Assembly: GCA_027023175.1 (NCBI GenBank)
Contig: JALVWW010000334.1
Span: 1-22,550 of the forward strand
DNA: 22,550 bases
Source: Campylobacterales bacterium
Lineage (GTDB): Bacteria; Campylobacterota; Campylobacteria; Campylobacterales; JALSKU01
Direction: 5' to 3'
In this document: one piece after another, positions 1 through 6,766 of the stretch
Layout of the letters: each line of letters begins with the position of its first letter
Numbering within the stretch: position 1 is the stretch's first letter
The notes under the pieces: model-generated
Database searches by the model: none
What the model saw: only the letters and a program-made list of their open reading frames with translations
What the model was told of the DNA's origin: nothing
Translations under genes and position numbers: made by a program

Positions 1-67
1 ATATACCGATAACAACGATAACAAATACAAGCTCAAGCATAGTAAAAGCTGGTTTGAGACTTCTCAA
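1..67 (-). CDS. Prepilin-like protein, N-terminal fragment (runs off the left edge)
   Basis: Only the first 22 codons lie in the window. The minus-strand reading LRSLKPAFTMLELVFVIVV is a class III (type IV pilin/type II secretion pseudopilin) signal: short basic leader, then F-T-M-L-E with Glu at +5 and a hydrophobic helix. TTG at 67-65 is the only usable start in frame, because a TAA lies at 88-86 and an AAAAGG ribosome site sits about 9 nt upstream. The residue before the cleavage point is Ala, not the usual Gly; prepilin peptidases can tolerate this, but processing is less certain. It follows the intact prepilin gene on the same strand, separated by a terminator hairpin. Exact role (major pilin, minor pilin, pseudopilin) cannot be told from this piece. 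Confidence 0.75.
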   Translation of the reverse strand, partial: MRSLKPAFTMLELVFVIVVIGI

Positions 68-96
68 AACGGATAACCTTTTTGTTTATTGAAGGA

Positions 97-125
97 AAAA
101 GAAGCAAGAAACTCTTGCTTCTTTT
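97..125 (-). terminator. Intrinsic terminator between two prepilin genes
   Basis: Perfect 13-bp stem (97-109 with 113-125) and a 3-nt loop, directly after the stop codon of the prepilin gene at 133. Read on the minus strand the 3' arm ends in CTTCTTTTTCC, giving a U-rich tail. It probably ends most transcription from the intact prepilin gene before the next prepilin gene starts at 67. Confidence 0.7.
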
Positions 126-132
126 AATTTTT

Positions 133-615
133 TTAGAATGTTACGCTGCTTCCAGCAATTGTATAATTAGCATCCCTGACCCTTGCTTTTACACCAGTAC
201 AAATTGCACCTGCACTACCACTATTGCCAGTTACTTGCATAGTAGTATCATTAACATCTATATATATACAATCTTCTAAATTTCCATTGTTATCTTGAGT
301 TTCTATTATAGCTTCAACCAAAATATTACCGATACCACTTCCGCTAAAAGTACTATTGCTATCTGTAGCTCTACCTTGCGACTCTAAAGTTCTAAGAACT
401 TGAGACATGCCTGTAATATTTGTTTCATTAATATCTCCTCTAGCAGTTACATAAGCAGGAATTTCTCCAATTGCACTTTGTACCTGCTGAGCCACAGCTG
501 CTATCTTAGCATCTGTTCTTGTAGCCATTAGTTTTGGAATGGCAACTGCCGCCAATATACCTAAAATGACGATGACAAAAATCAACTCGATCATTGTAAA
601 ACCACTTCTTCTCAT
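133..615 (-). CDS. Type IV prepilin / type II secretion pseudopilin-like protein
   Basis: 160 residues. The five-residue leader MRRSG is followed by FTMIELIFVIVILGILAAVAIP, the canonical prepilin N-terminus: peptidase cleavage after Gly5, methylated Phe at +1, Glu at +5, then the transmembrane/polymerisation helix to about residue 27. The rest is a small polar globular head with two cysteines (C116, C139) near the C-terminus that could form the D-region disulfide typical of pilins. A strong AAGGAG site lies 6 nt before the ATG. Expected role: subunit of a pilus or secretion pseudopilus after export and processing in the inner membrane. I cannot say which system, as no assembly ATPase, platform protein or secretin is in the window. 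A decayed copy of the same gene lies at 1275-1776. Confidence 0.85.
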   Translation of the reverse strand: MRRSGFTMIELIFVIVILGILAAVAIPKLMATRTDAKIAAVAQQVQSAIGEIPAYVTARGDINETNITGMSQVLRTLESQGRATDSNSTFSGSGIGNILVEAIIETQDNNGNLEDCIYIDVNDTTMQVTGNSGSAGAICTGVKARVRDANYTIAGSSVTF

Positions 616-644
616 AAAAAACTCCTTAAAAAAATTTCAGAGAA

Positions 645-660
645 ATGATACACTTATCAT
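645..660. promoter_or_regulatory. Short inverted repeat upstream of the prepilin gene, also present at the pseudogene
   Basis: ATGATA-CACT-TATCAT is a perfect 6-bp dyad 30 nt before the prepilin ATG. Nearly the same string (ATGATACACATATC, 1800-1813) sits 24 nt before the ATG of the decayed prepilin copy. Conservation across the duplicate suggests a promoter element or operator carried along with the gene; no factor can be named. Confidence 0.4.
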
Positions 661-706
661 CTCCGTAAATATAATGTTATCTTAAATCAAATTAATTGTA
701 TCTTAA

Positions 707-734
707 AATTTTTAATTTTTCATTTTTAATTTTT
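707..734. repeat. Four AATTTTT heptamers spanning the zapA-like stop codon
   Basis: Four 7-nt units in a row (AATTTTT, AATTTTT, CATTTTT, AATTTTT) followed by a degenerate fifth. On the coding (minus) strand the unit is AAAAATT, the same as in the 12-copy array at 3879-3961. It contains the stop codon and the last Lys/Leu/Met/Asn codons of the upstream gene. Confidence 0.7.
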
Positions 735-930
735 CATTTATCTTGTCTATCTCTTTTTCCAAAAGAAACTTTTCATAACTCTTTTTGACATAGGCACTTA
801 AAAGAGTTTTTATATCATTGTTGCCTTTTGTAAAGGTCTCTTCTATCTCTTTTTCAAAAGTTGAAGCAAACTCTTCACTAACGGATATATCATATCGTTT
901 AGCAGCTATGGAGATAGTTAACTTTTTCAC
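712..930 (-). CDS. Small ZapA-like protein
   Basis: 72 residues, GTG start. It begins with a beta-strand pattern (KKLTISIAAKRYDISVSEE) much like the N-terminal strands of ZapA, the FtsZ-ring crosslinker, followed by an amphipathic, charged helical tail from about residue 20. It is shorter than typical ZapA (about 85-110 residues), mainly in the helix. The GTG overlaps the stop of the preceding coiled-coil gene as GTGA, so the two are translationally coupled. ZapA acts in the cytoplasm on FtsZ; ZapB is a coiled-coil partner, which fits this pair. The last codons lie inside an AAAAATT repeat, so the C-terminus may differ between strains. The assignment rests on fold-level resemblance and context; an unrelated small coiled-coil protein remains possible. 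Confidence 0.55.
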   Translation of the reverse strand: MKKLTISIAAKRYDISVSEEFASTFEKEIEETFTKGNNDIKTLLSAYVKKSYEKFLLEKEIDKINEKLKMKN

Positions 931-1163
931 CTGTTTAACACTTCCTCTATCTTACTTAAAATATCTTCACTTTCTATATCGCTGACATTTACTTTTTCTT
1001 CAAGGTTTTTTATGTGAATATCTTTAGCTTCATTACTTGCTTTTAGAGCAGTCATCTCATTTTTTAGTCTTTCGTTTTCCTCTTTGAGTTCTTTATAGTT
1101 TTTTAAAAGCTCATCTATCTTTTGACTTAGTATTCTTGTTTTGTTTGTTTCTTGAAAAAGCAT
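927..1163 (-). CDS. Small coiled-coil protein, possible ZapB-like partner
   Basis: 78 residues, almost wholly predicted coiled coil: heptad-like spacing of Leu/Ile in ILSQKIDELLKNYKELKEEN and onward, rich in Glu and Lys, with no membrane segment. ATG at 1163 is preceded by GGGAAGA. It ends in a GTGA overlap with the ZapA-like gene. Size and composition resemble ZapB (about 80 residues, all coiled coil), and coupling to a ZapA-like gene supports a Z-ring role, but coiled coils match many families. Transcription probably starts from the extended -10 at 1199-1207. Confidence 0.5.
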   Translation of the reverse strand: MLFQETNKTRILSQKIDELLKNYKELKEENERLKNEMTALKASNEAKDIHIKNLEEKVNVSDIESEDILSKIEEVLNR

Positions 1164-1198
1164 ATCTTTCTTCCCGTTTATAAAATTTTCTACCTCGT

Positions 1199-1207
1199 AT
1201 TATACCA
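1199..1207 (-). promoter_or_regulatory. Extended -10 promoter for the zapB/zapA-like pair
   Basis: Minus-strand TGGTATAAT is a perfect extended -10 (TGnTATAAT), 36 nt before the ATG at 1163. No clear -35 box is seen, as is usual for sigma-70 promoters in this phylum. Confidence 0.6.
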
Positions 1208-1274
1208 CATTCTAAAATGGGGATGGACAATAGAGTGTGTAAGGTCAATTAATGATACCAAAACTTCGCTAAAA

Positions 1275-1776
1275 TTAAAATACCGGTATTTTCCCGCTAA
1301 GAGTATAGTTTTGATCTTTTATGATATTTTCTACCTCCTTACAGATATTTCCTGTCACATCTGGATTGTGTCTTAGAAAAAAAACCTTTGCATTTATTTC
1401 AAACTAAAAACAATCCTTCATATCATTGGAAAATGCTTTTGGCCCCTACGGTAACTGAAGAAATTCTGTCCAAACCTAGAGAGTGAGTGCTAAAGGCATG
1501 GCTACATCCCACAAAAGATGTGTTTGTATCTTTTGCTTTATTTTGATAAAGCATTTCATTTAATGTTTATGACATTTCATCCAGTCTTGTCGGACCTCCC
1601 TGCGTCACAGGATAGGCTACGATCTCTTCAGCGACACTTTATATCTGCTGAGCCAAAGAGGCTATCTTGACATCATCTCTCGTAGCCAAAAATCTCTGTA
1701 TCGCAACTGCAGCAAGAATTCCAAGTATAACTATCGCAAAGATAAGCTCTATCATTGTAAAACCTTTTTTCTTCAT
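1275..1776 (-). pseudogene. Decayed prepilin gene, paralogue of the 133-615 prepilin
   Basis: Translating 1776 downward gives a full prepilin start (MKKKGFTMIELIFAIVILG) that then tracks the intact gene: LATRDDVKIASLAQQI beside MATRTDAKIAAVAQQV, and KAKDTNTSF beside RATDSNSTF. The frame is broken by TAA at 1641-1639 and TAA at 1569-1567, both where the intact copy has Gln, and by a third stop at 1425-1423. Near 1430 homology moves to another frame (MKDCF, stop at 1406-1404, then NICKEVENIIKDQNYTLSG to a final TAA at 1275), matching EDCIY and AICTGVKARVRDANYTIAG of the intact gene, including both cysteines. Length (502 nt) is close to the intact 483 nt. An AGGGG ribosome site is still present. 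No full product can be made; a 45-residue N-terminal peptide could be. Confidence 0.9.
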
Positions 1777-1829
1777 CCAAACCCCTGAAATTTTTTATGA
1801 TGATACACATATCGCCTTGAAAATTTTAG

Positions 1830-1835
1830 TATAAT
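1830..1835 (+). promoter_or_regulatory. -10 box of the uvrB promoter
   Basis: TATAAT preceded by TTTTAG, 32 nt before the ATG at 1867. A transcript from here would start near 1842, downstream of the TTG at 1837, which argues that the ATG at 1867 is the true uvrB start. Confidence 0.55.
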
Positions 1836-1866
1836 ATTGCTAAAAATTACCAAAATATGGAAAATT

Positions 1867-3840
1867 ATGAAAAAAAGATTTGATTTGCATGCCAAGTTTA
1901 CACCAAAAGGTGACCAGCCAAAAGCAATAGAAAAACTCTCTATGAGTATAAAAAAAGGAAATAAGTATCAGACACTTGTAGGAGTTACCGGGAGCGGTAA
2001 AACTTACACTATGGCCAAAATCATCGAAGAAACCAATCTGCCGACACTCATAATGACTCACAACAAAACTTTGGCTGCTCAGCTTTATAGTGAGTTTAAG
2101 GGATTTTTCCCGAAAAACCATGTGGAGTATTTTATAAGCTACTATGACTACTATCAACCGGAGGCTTATATACCAAGAAGTGATCTTTTTATAGAAAAAG
2201 ACAGCTCCATCAATGCCGAGCTTGAAAGACTGAGACTCAGTGCCACAGCTTCGCTTTTAAGCTACAATGATGTGATATGTGTTGCTTCGGTTTCAGCCAA
2301 CTATGGTCTTGGAAACCCACACGAGTATAAAAAAATGGTCCAAAGCATAGAAGTCGGGCAGGAGTTAAACCAAAAAGAGCTTCTTTTAAGACTTGTAGAG
2401 ATGGGGTACAAAAGAAATGACAATTTTTTCGATAGGGGTGATTTTAGAGTAAACGGGGATGTGATAGATATATTTCCGGCATATAAGGAAGATGAAGCTT
2501 TGAGGGTTGAATTTTTTGGGGATGAGGTTGAGAGTATCTACTACTTTGACTCACTAAGCAATAAAAAAATAAGCAAAAACCTAAAAAAAGTCGTTATCTA
2601 TGCAGCAAATCAGTTTATCGTAGGAGCCGACAGACTAAAAGAGGCTGTAAAGGAGATAGAAAAAGAGCTCGGGGAGAGACTTGAATTTTTTAAAAAAGAG
2701 AATAAACTTGTCGAATACCAAAGACTAAAGCAAAGAGTGGAGTTTGACCTTGAAATGATGGAGAGTACGGGAGCCTGCAAGGGGATAGAAAACTATGCTA
2801 GATATCTTACAGGCAAAAAACCGGGTGAAACTCCATACTCTTTGTTTGACTATTATGAAGCCATGGGAGAAGATTATCTTTTGATAGTTGATGAGTCACA
2901 TGTGAGCCTACCTCAGTTTCGCGGAATGTATGCGGGGGACAGGAGTAGAAAAGAGGTGCTAGTAGAGTATGGTTTCAGACTTCCTTCCGCACTTGATAAC
3001 AGGCCGTTGAAATTTGATGAATTTATCTCAAAAGCTCATCAGTTTCTCTTTGTAAGTGCCACTCCCAATGAGTTTGAGCTTCAACTCTCAGGCAATAATG
3101 TAGCAGAGCAGATCATACGACCCACAGGGCTACTCGACCCTGAAGTAGAGGTAGTTGATAGTGAGTATCAGGTGGAAAAACTTTATGACGAGATAAAAAA
3201 GAGAGTGGGGAAAAATGAAAAAGTTTTAGTAACGACTTTAACAAAAAAGATGGCTGAAGAGTTAACAAAATACTATATAGAGCTTGGCTTAAAAGTAAAG
3301 TATATGCATAGCGACATAGACGCCATAGAGAGAAATCAAATCATAAGAGGCTTAAGACTTGGGGAGTTCGATGTGCTTGTGGGCATCAACCTCCTAAGAG
3401 AAGGATTAGATTTGCCTGAAGTATCTTTGATAGGCATACTCGATGCGGACAAAGAGGGTTTTTTAAGAAGTGAAACAGCCCTCATACAAACCATGGGGAG
3501 GGCTGCAAGAAATGTAAACGGCAAAGTTATAATGTTTGCAAAAAAGATAACTCCCTCTATGCAAAAAGCCATAGATATAACCAAAAAAAGAAGAGCTGTC
3601 CAAGAAAGATACAACAAAACTCATGGCATTACTCCAAAAAGCACCATTAGAAAACTCGATGAAAACCTAAAACTCGAGGACTACACAAAAACAAAACCGA
3701 AACTGGATAAGATCCCAACAAGTGAAAAAAGAAAAATAGTAAATGAGCTAAAAAAACTGATGCATGAAGCCGCCAAAAATCTGGAGTTTGAAGAAGCAGC
3801 AAGACTTAGAGATGAGATAAAAAGGTTAAATAAAGAGTGA
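1867..3840 (+). CDS. uvrB: UvrABC excinuclease subunit B
   Basis: 657 residues from the ATG at 1867, the normal UvrB length; an in-frame TTG at 1837 is less likely because the promoter -10 overlaps it and family members begin with this MKKRFDLHAKF-type sequence. UvrB is the damage-verifying helicase of nucleotide excision repair: it receives DNA from UvrA and recruits UvrC. Visible motifs: Walker A GVTGSGKT (residues 39-46), the damage-probing beta-hairpin in YYDYYQPEAYIPRSDLF, DESH, SATP, the motif V/VI block ending QTMGRAARN, and the C-terminal UVR domain (KKLMHEAAKNLEFEEAARLR) that contacts UvrC. Intact and full length. No intrinsic terminator follows before ppk. Mfd, which feeds the same pathway, is at 17229-20189. 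Confidence 0.97.
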   Translation: MKKRFDLHAKFTPKGDQPKAIEKLSMSIKKGNKYQTLVGVTGSGKTYTMAKIIEETNLPTLIMTHNKTLAAQLYSEFKGFFPKNHVEYFISYYDYYQPEAYIPRSDLFIEKDSSINAELERLRLSATASLLSYNDVICVASVSANYGLGNPHEYKKMVQSIEVGQELNQKELLLRLVEMGYKRNDNFFDRGDFRVNGDVIDIFPAYKEDEALRVEFFGDEVESIYYFDSLSNKKISKNLKKVVIYAANQFIVGADRLKEAVKEIEKELGERLEFFKKENKLVEYQRLKQRVEFDLEMMESTGACKGIENYARYLTGKKPGETPYSLFDYYEAMGEDYLLIVDESHVSLPQFRGMYAGDRSRKEVLVEYGFRLPSALDNRPLKFDEFISKAHQFLFVSATPNEFELQLSGNNVAEQIIRPTGLLDPEVEVVDSEYQVEKLYDEIKKRVGKNEKVLVTTLTKKMAEELTKYYIELGLKVKYMHSDIDAIERNQIIRGLRLGEFDVLVGINLLREGLDLPEVSLIGILDADKEGFLRSETALIQTMGRAARNVNGKVIMFAKKITPSMQKAIDITKKRRAVQERYNKTHGITPKSTIRKLDENLKLEDYTKTKPKLDKIPTSEKRKIVNELKKLMHEAAKNLEFEEAARLRDEIKRLNKE

Positions 3841-3865
3841 TGTAATCTTTCTGTCATAGGGGATA

Positions 3866-3874
3866 TGATATAAT
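3866..3874 (+). promoter_or_regulatory. Extended -10 promoter upstream of the heptamer array and ppk
   Basis: TGATATAAT is a perfect extended -10 (TGnTATAAT). Transcription would start near 3881, placing the whole AAAAATT array in the 5' leader of ppk mRNA (about 117 nt leader). Confidence 0.55.
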
Positions 3875-3878
3875 AGCT

Positions 3879-3961
3879 AAAATTAAAAATTAAAAATTAA
3901 AAATTAAAAATTAAAAATTAAAAATTAAAAATTAAAAATTAAAAATTAAAAATTAAAAATT
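3879..3961. repeat. AAAAATT heptanucleotide array, about 12 copies
   Basis: One AAAATT followed by 11 uninterrupted, perfect copies of AAAAATT (83 nt). It lies between the ppk promoter and the ppk ribosome site. Perfect repeats of this length are prone to slippage, so copy number should vary between cells or strains. It is followed by a short TTTGGATTTGGAT direct repeat. The same unit recurs at 707-734. Confidence 0.95.
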
Positions 3962-3997
3962 TTGGATTTGGATTACGAATAATAAAAAGGGTTAAAG

Positions 3998-6097
3998 ATG
4001 ATGGATTTGAATAAGCCGGAATATTATATCAACAGAGAATTGTCGTGGCTCAGGTTTAACAGTAGAGTTTTGGCTCAATCAACTCTGAGAAATCTTCCAC
4101 TTTTGGAGAGACTTAAATTTTTAGCCATATATGCAACCAATCTTGATGAATTTTATATGATAAGAGTAGCAGGGCTAAAGCAACTTTTTTCTGCCAGAGT
4201 TGTTGATACGGGACCTGACAGACTTACACCCCTGCAACAACTTAGAGAAATAAGAGCATATTTAAATAAAGAGAAAAACGAACTCATTTCCAGCTACAAG
4301 GAGATAACCTCATCTTTACAAAAAGAGGGGCTTTTTATCACAGAGTATAACAAGCTCGATAAAAATCTACAACAAATTGCGGATGAATACTTTTTTGAGC
4401 ATCTTTTTCCTATCGTTATACCCATAGCAGTTGACTCAACCCACCCTTTTCCTCATTTAAACAACCTCAGTTTCGCACTTGCCGTTAAACTTACAGATAA
4501 GGACAACCAAACAGAGACGAAGTTTGGAATGGTGCGCATCTCCAGGATGCTTCCAAGGTTTATCCAGGTAGATGACAGCCATTATATCCCCATAGAATCA
4601 CTTGTAGAAAAACATATAGAAAATCTTTTTCCCGGATTTATAGCCAGAAGTGTATCGGCTTTTAGAGTTACCAGAAATGCCGACATCGTTATAGAAGAGG
4701 AAGAGGCTGATGACTTTATGGAGATACTCGAACAAGGCTTAAAACTAAGAAAAAAGGGAGCTTTTGTCAGACTTGAGATACAAAGCGGAACTGATGAAGA
4801 TATAGTTGAATTTTTAAACTCTCACCTAAAAATATTCCCAAGAGATATATATGAGTATGATATACCTCTAAATCTTGGAACTCTGTGGCAAATAGTAGGT
4901 AATCAACACTTTGCACATTTGACACTTGAGTCAAATAAGCCAAAAATACTGCCGCCGTTTGATGAAAACCGCTCCATCTTTGATACCATTGAAAACGGTG
5001 AGGCTCTGCTTGTTCATCCGTATGAGAGTTTTGAGCCGGTAACAAGACTCATTCAAAGTGCTGCAAAAGATCCCAAAACTCTATCAATTAGAATGACGCT
5101 CTACAGAGTGGAAAAAAATTCACCCATCGTTGCTGCACTAATTGATGCGGCAAACAATGGGGTACAGGTAACAGTTATGGTTGAACTAAAAGCCAGGTTT
5201 GATGAAGAGAATAATCTTGTCTGGGCAAAGTCATTGGAGCAGGCAGGGGCACATGTAGTATATGGCATAAGCGGTTTTAAAGTTCATGCAAAGATTACTC
5301 AAATCATAAGAAAAGTAGATAACAAACTAAAGTTTTACATACATTTAGCAACAGGCAATTATAACGGTGCGACTGCAAAGATATACAGCGATATAAGCTT
5401 CTTTACTTCAAGAGATAAAATAGTTACCGACAGTACAACTTTTTTCCATATATTAACCGGTTTTGCAAAAAAACAGAGACTCAAATACCTAAGTATGTCT
5501 CCAACTCAGATAAAACCCAAACTATTAGGAATGATAAATAATGAAATCCAGTACAAAAATGAGGGGCATATCATACTAAAAGCTAACTCTTTGGTAGATC
5601 AGGATATCATAAAAGCTCTGTATAAAGCTTCTATGGCCGGAGTAAAGTGTGATCTTATCATCAGAGGGATATGCTGTTTGAAGCCCGGCATCAAAGGAGT
5701 GAGTGACAACATAAATGTTATCTCTATAGTAGGTAAGTATCTTGAACATGCCAGAATCTACTACTTTAAACACTCATTTCCATATATCTATATATCAAGT
5801 GCGGACTTAATGCCTAGAAATTTGGAAAGAAGACTAGAACTTATGTCTCCTATCGAAGATGAAAGACTATCTAATACATTAAAAGAGATACTTGACCTTC
5901 AGCTAGCCGACAATGAACTAAGCTGGAGTCTTAAAAATGACAGCAACTATATCAAAAAAACAAGAAAAAAAGATGAAAAACCTATAAATTGTCATGAAAT
6001 TCTGGAAAGTTTTATAAACAAACTATACAAATCACTTTATAAAGACAGAACAAAAAAAGGAACAAATTTATCAAGAAAATTCAGTAAGGAAAACTGA
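3998..6097 (+). CDS. ppk: Polyphosphate kinase 1
   Basis: 699 residues. Reversibly makes inorganic polyphosphate from ATP gamma-phosphate at the membrane. The N-terminus has the PPK1 signature NRELSWLRFNSRVL; the catalytic half has HPYESFEPV, the ATP/phosphate-binding YRVEKNSPI and VMVELKARFDEENN blocks, and the two conserved histidines: H430 in GFKVHAKI (equivalent to the autophosphorylated His435 of E. coli) and H584 in YLEHARIYYF. Length is typical; the last 45 or so residues are a basic Lys-rich tail. AAGGG lies 6 nt before the first ATG; a second ATG follows immediately (codon 2). Expression may be tuned by the slippage-prone array in its leader. Its TGA overlaps the next ATG as TGATG. 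Confidence 0.97.
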   Translation: MMDLNKPEYYINRELSWLRFNSRVLAQSTLRNLPLLERLKFLAIYATNLDEFYMIRVAGLKQLFSARVVDTGPDRLTPLQQLREIRAYLNKEKNELISSYKEITSSLQKEGLFITEYNKLDKNLQQIADEYFFEHLFPIVIPIAVDSTHPFPHLNNLSFALAVKLTDKDNQTETKFGMVRISRMLPRFIQVDDSHYIPIESLVEKHIENLFPGFIARSVSAFRVTRNADIVIEEEEADDFMEILEQGLKLRKKGAFVRLEIQSGTDEDIVEFLNSHLKIFPRDIYEYDIPLNLGTLWQIVGNQHFAHLTLESNKPKILPPFDENRSIFDTIENGEALLVHPYESFEPVTRLIQSAAKDPKTLSIRMTLYRVEKNSPIVAALIDAANNGVQVTVMVELKARFDEENNLVWAKSLEQAGAHVVYGISGFKVHAKITQIIRKVDNKLKFYIHLATGNYNGATAKIYSDISFFTSRDKIVTDSTTFFHILTGFAKKQRLKYLSMSPTQIKPKLLGMINNEIQYKNEGHIILKANSLVDQDIIKALYKASMAGVKCDLIIRGICCLKPGIKGVSDNINVISIVGKYLEHARIYYFKHSFPYIYISSADLMPRNLERRLELMSPIEDERLSNTLKEILDLQLADNELSWSLKNDSNYIKKTRKKDEKPINCHEILESFINKLYKSLYKDRTKKGTNLSRKFSKEN

Positions 6098-6618
6098 TGT
6101 TATATACGCATGATAAAATCACGCCAAAAATTGGAAAAAATGTTTTTATAGCAAAAAGTGCTGATATCATAGGAGAAGTTGATATAGGTGATGACAGCTC
6201 GGTATGGTTTGGATGTGTTATAAGAGGGGATGTAAATTATATACACATAGGTAAAAGAGTAAATATCCAGGACATGAGTATGATACATGTAACACACGCA
6301 TCCATGAATAATCCTGAAGGCAATCCAACTATTATAGAAGATGATGTTACCGTAGGACACAAAGTCATGCTTCATGGCTGTACCATAAAAAAAGGCTCTC
6401 TTGTAGGAATGAGTGCTACTATACTTGATGGTGCCATTATAGGAGAAGAGTCGATAGTGGGGGCAAATTCACTTATAACAAAAGATAAAAAATTCCCTCC
6501 AAGAAGCCTTATCATGGGCTCTCCTGCAAAAGTTATAAGGACTTTGAGTGAAGATGAAGTGATAGAGCTTTATAACTCAGCAAAAAGATACATTGACTAC
6601 AAAAACAGCTATATATAA
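6097..6618 (+). CDS. Gamma-carbonic anhydrase-like hexapeptide-repeat protein
   Basis: 173 residues, left-handed beta-helix pattern of the YrdA/PaaY/Cam group. The family landmarks are present: RGDVNYIHIGKRVNIQD, then H64 (SMIHVTH), H88 and H93 (VGHKVMLHGC), the three histidines that bind metal between subunits of the trimer. The C-terminus (SPAKVIRTLSEDE) is the usual amphipathic helix. Predicted cytoplasmic carbonic anhydrase or CoA-linked hydrolase/acyltransferase relative; activity of this group is often unproven, so carbonic anhydrase is an inference. ATG overlaps the ppk stop by one base (TGATG), with AAGGA upstream, so translation is coupled to ppk. Confidence 0.85.
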   Translation: MLYTHDKITPKIGKNVFIAKSADIIGEVDIGDDSSVWFGCVIRGDVNYIHIGKRVNIQDMSMIHVTHASMNNPEGNPTIIEDDVTVGHKVMLHGCTIKKGSLVGMSATILDGAIIGEESIVGANSLITKDKKFPPRSLIMGSPAKVIRTLSEDEVIELYNSAKRYIDYKNSYI

Positions 6619-6623
6619 ATAAT

Positions 6624-6632
6624 TGTTATAAT
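6624..6632 (+). promoter_or_regulatory. Upstream sqr promoter (extended -10)
   Basis: TGTTATAAT, first of two extended -10 boxes, only 6 nt after the preceding gene. The context AATTGTTATAATAAACAT closely matches the second one 58 nt downstream. Confidence 0.5.
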
Positions 6633-6681
6633 AAACATCAAAAAAGAAATAGCATTAAATAATAATATTTTAATAATTAAA

Positions 6682-6690
6682 TGTTATAAT
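6682..6690 (+). promoter_or_regulatory. Downstream sqr promoter (extended -10)
   Basis: TGTTATAAT in the context AAATGTTATAATACACAT, 77 nt before the sqr ATG. It is near-identical to the box at 6624-6632, so the promoter looks duplicated. Confidence 0.55.
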
Positions 6691-6766
6691 ACACATACAC
6701 AAAACAATACTAAACTCGGGTTTAATTTTTAAAGTAACCTTTTGAAGTTTAAAATAAGGAGAGCAT

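Noticed and set aside
1152..1376. Plus-strand open frame of 74 codons opposite the pilin pseudogene end and the zapB-like start
   Set aside because: It runs antisense to the zapB-like gene, its promoter and the pseudogene tail, has no ribosome site and gives a low-complexity hydrophobic product.
1423..1776. Recoding of TAA as glutamine in the prepilin copy
   Set aside because: Two stops do fall at Gln positions, but TAA is used as a normal stop in other genes here, and the frameshift and extra stops show ordinary decay.
1837..1866. TTG start adding 10 residues to UvrB
   Set aside because: It overlaps the promoter -10 region and lies before the likely transcription start; family alignment begins at the ATG at 1867.
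3866..3997. CRISPR array or origin at the AAAAATT repeat
   Set aside because: No spacers between units, unit only 7 nt, no cas genes, no DnaA-box cluster seen; it is a simple tandem repeat.
6709..6728. Small TAAAC/GTTTA hairpin before sqr as a terminator or riboswitch
   Set aside because: Only a 5-bp AT-rich stem in an AT-rich leader; too weak to claim.
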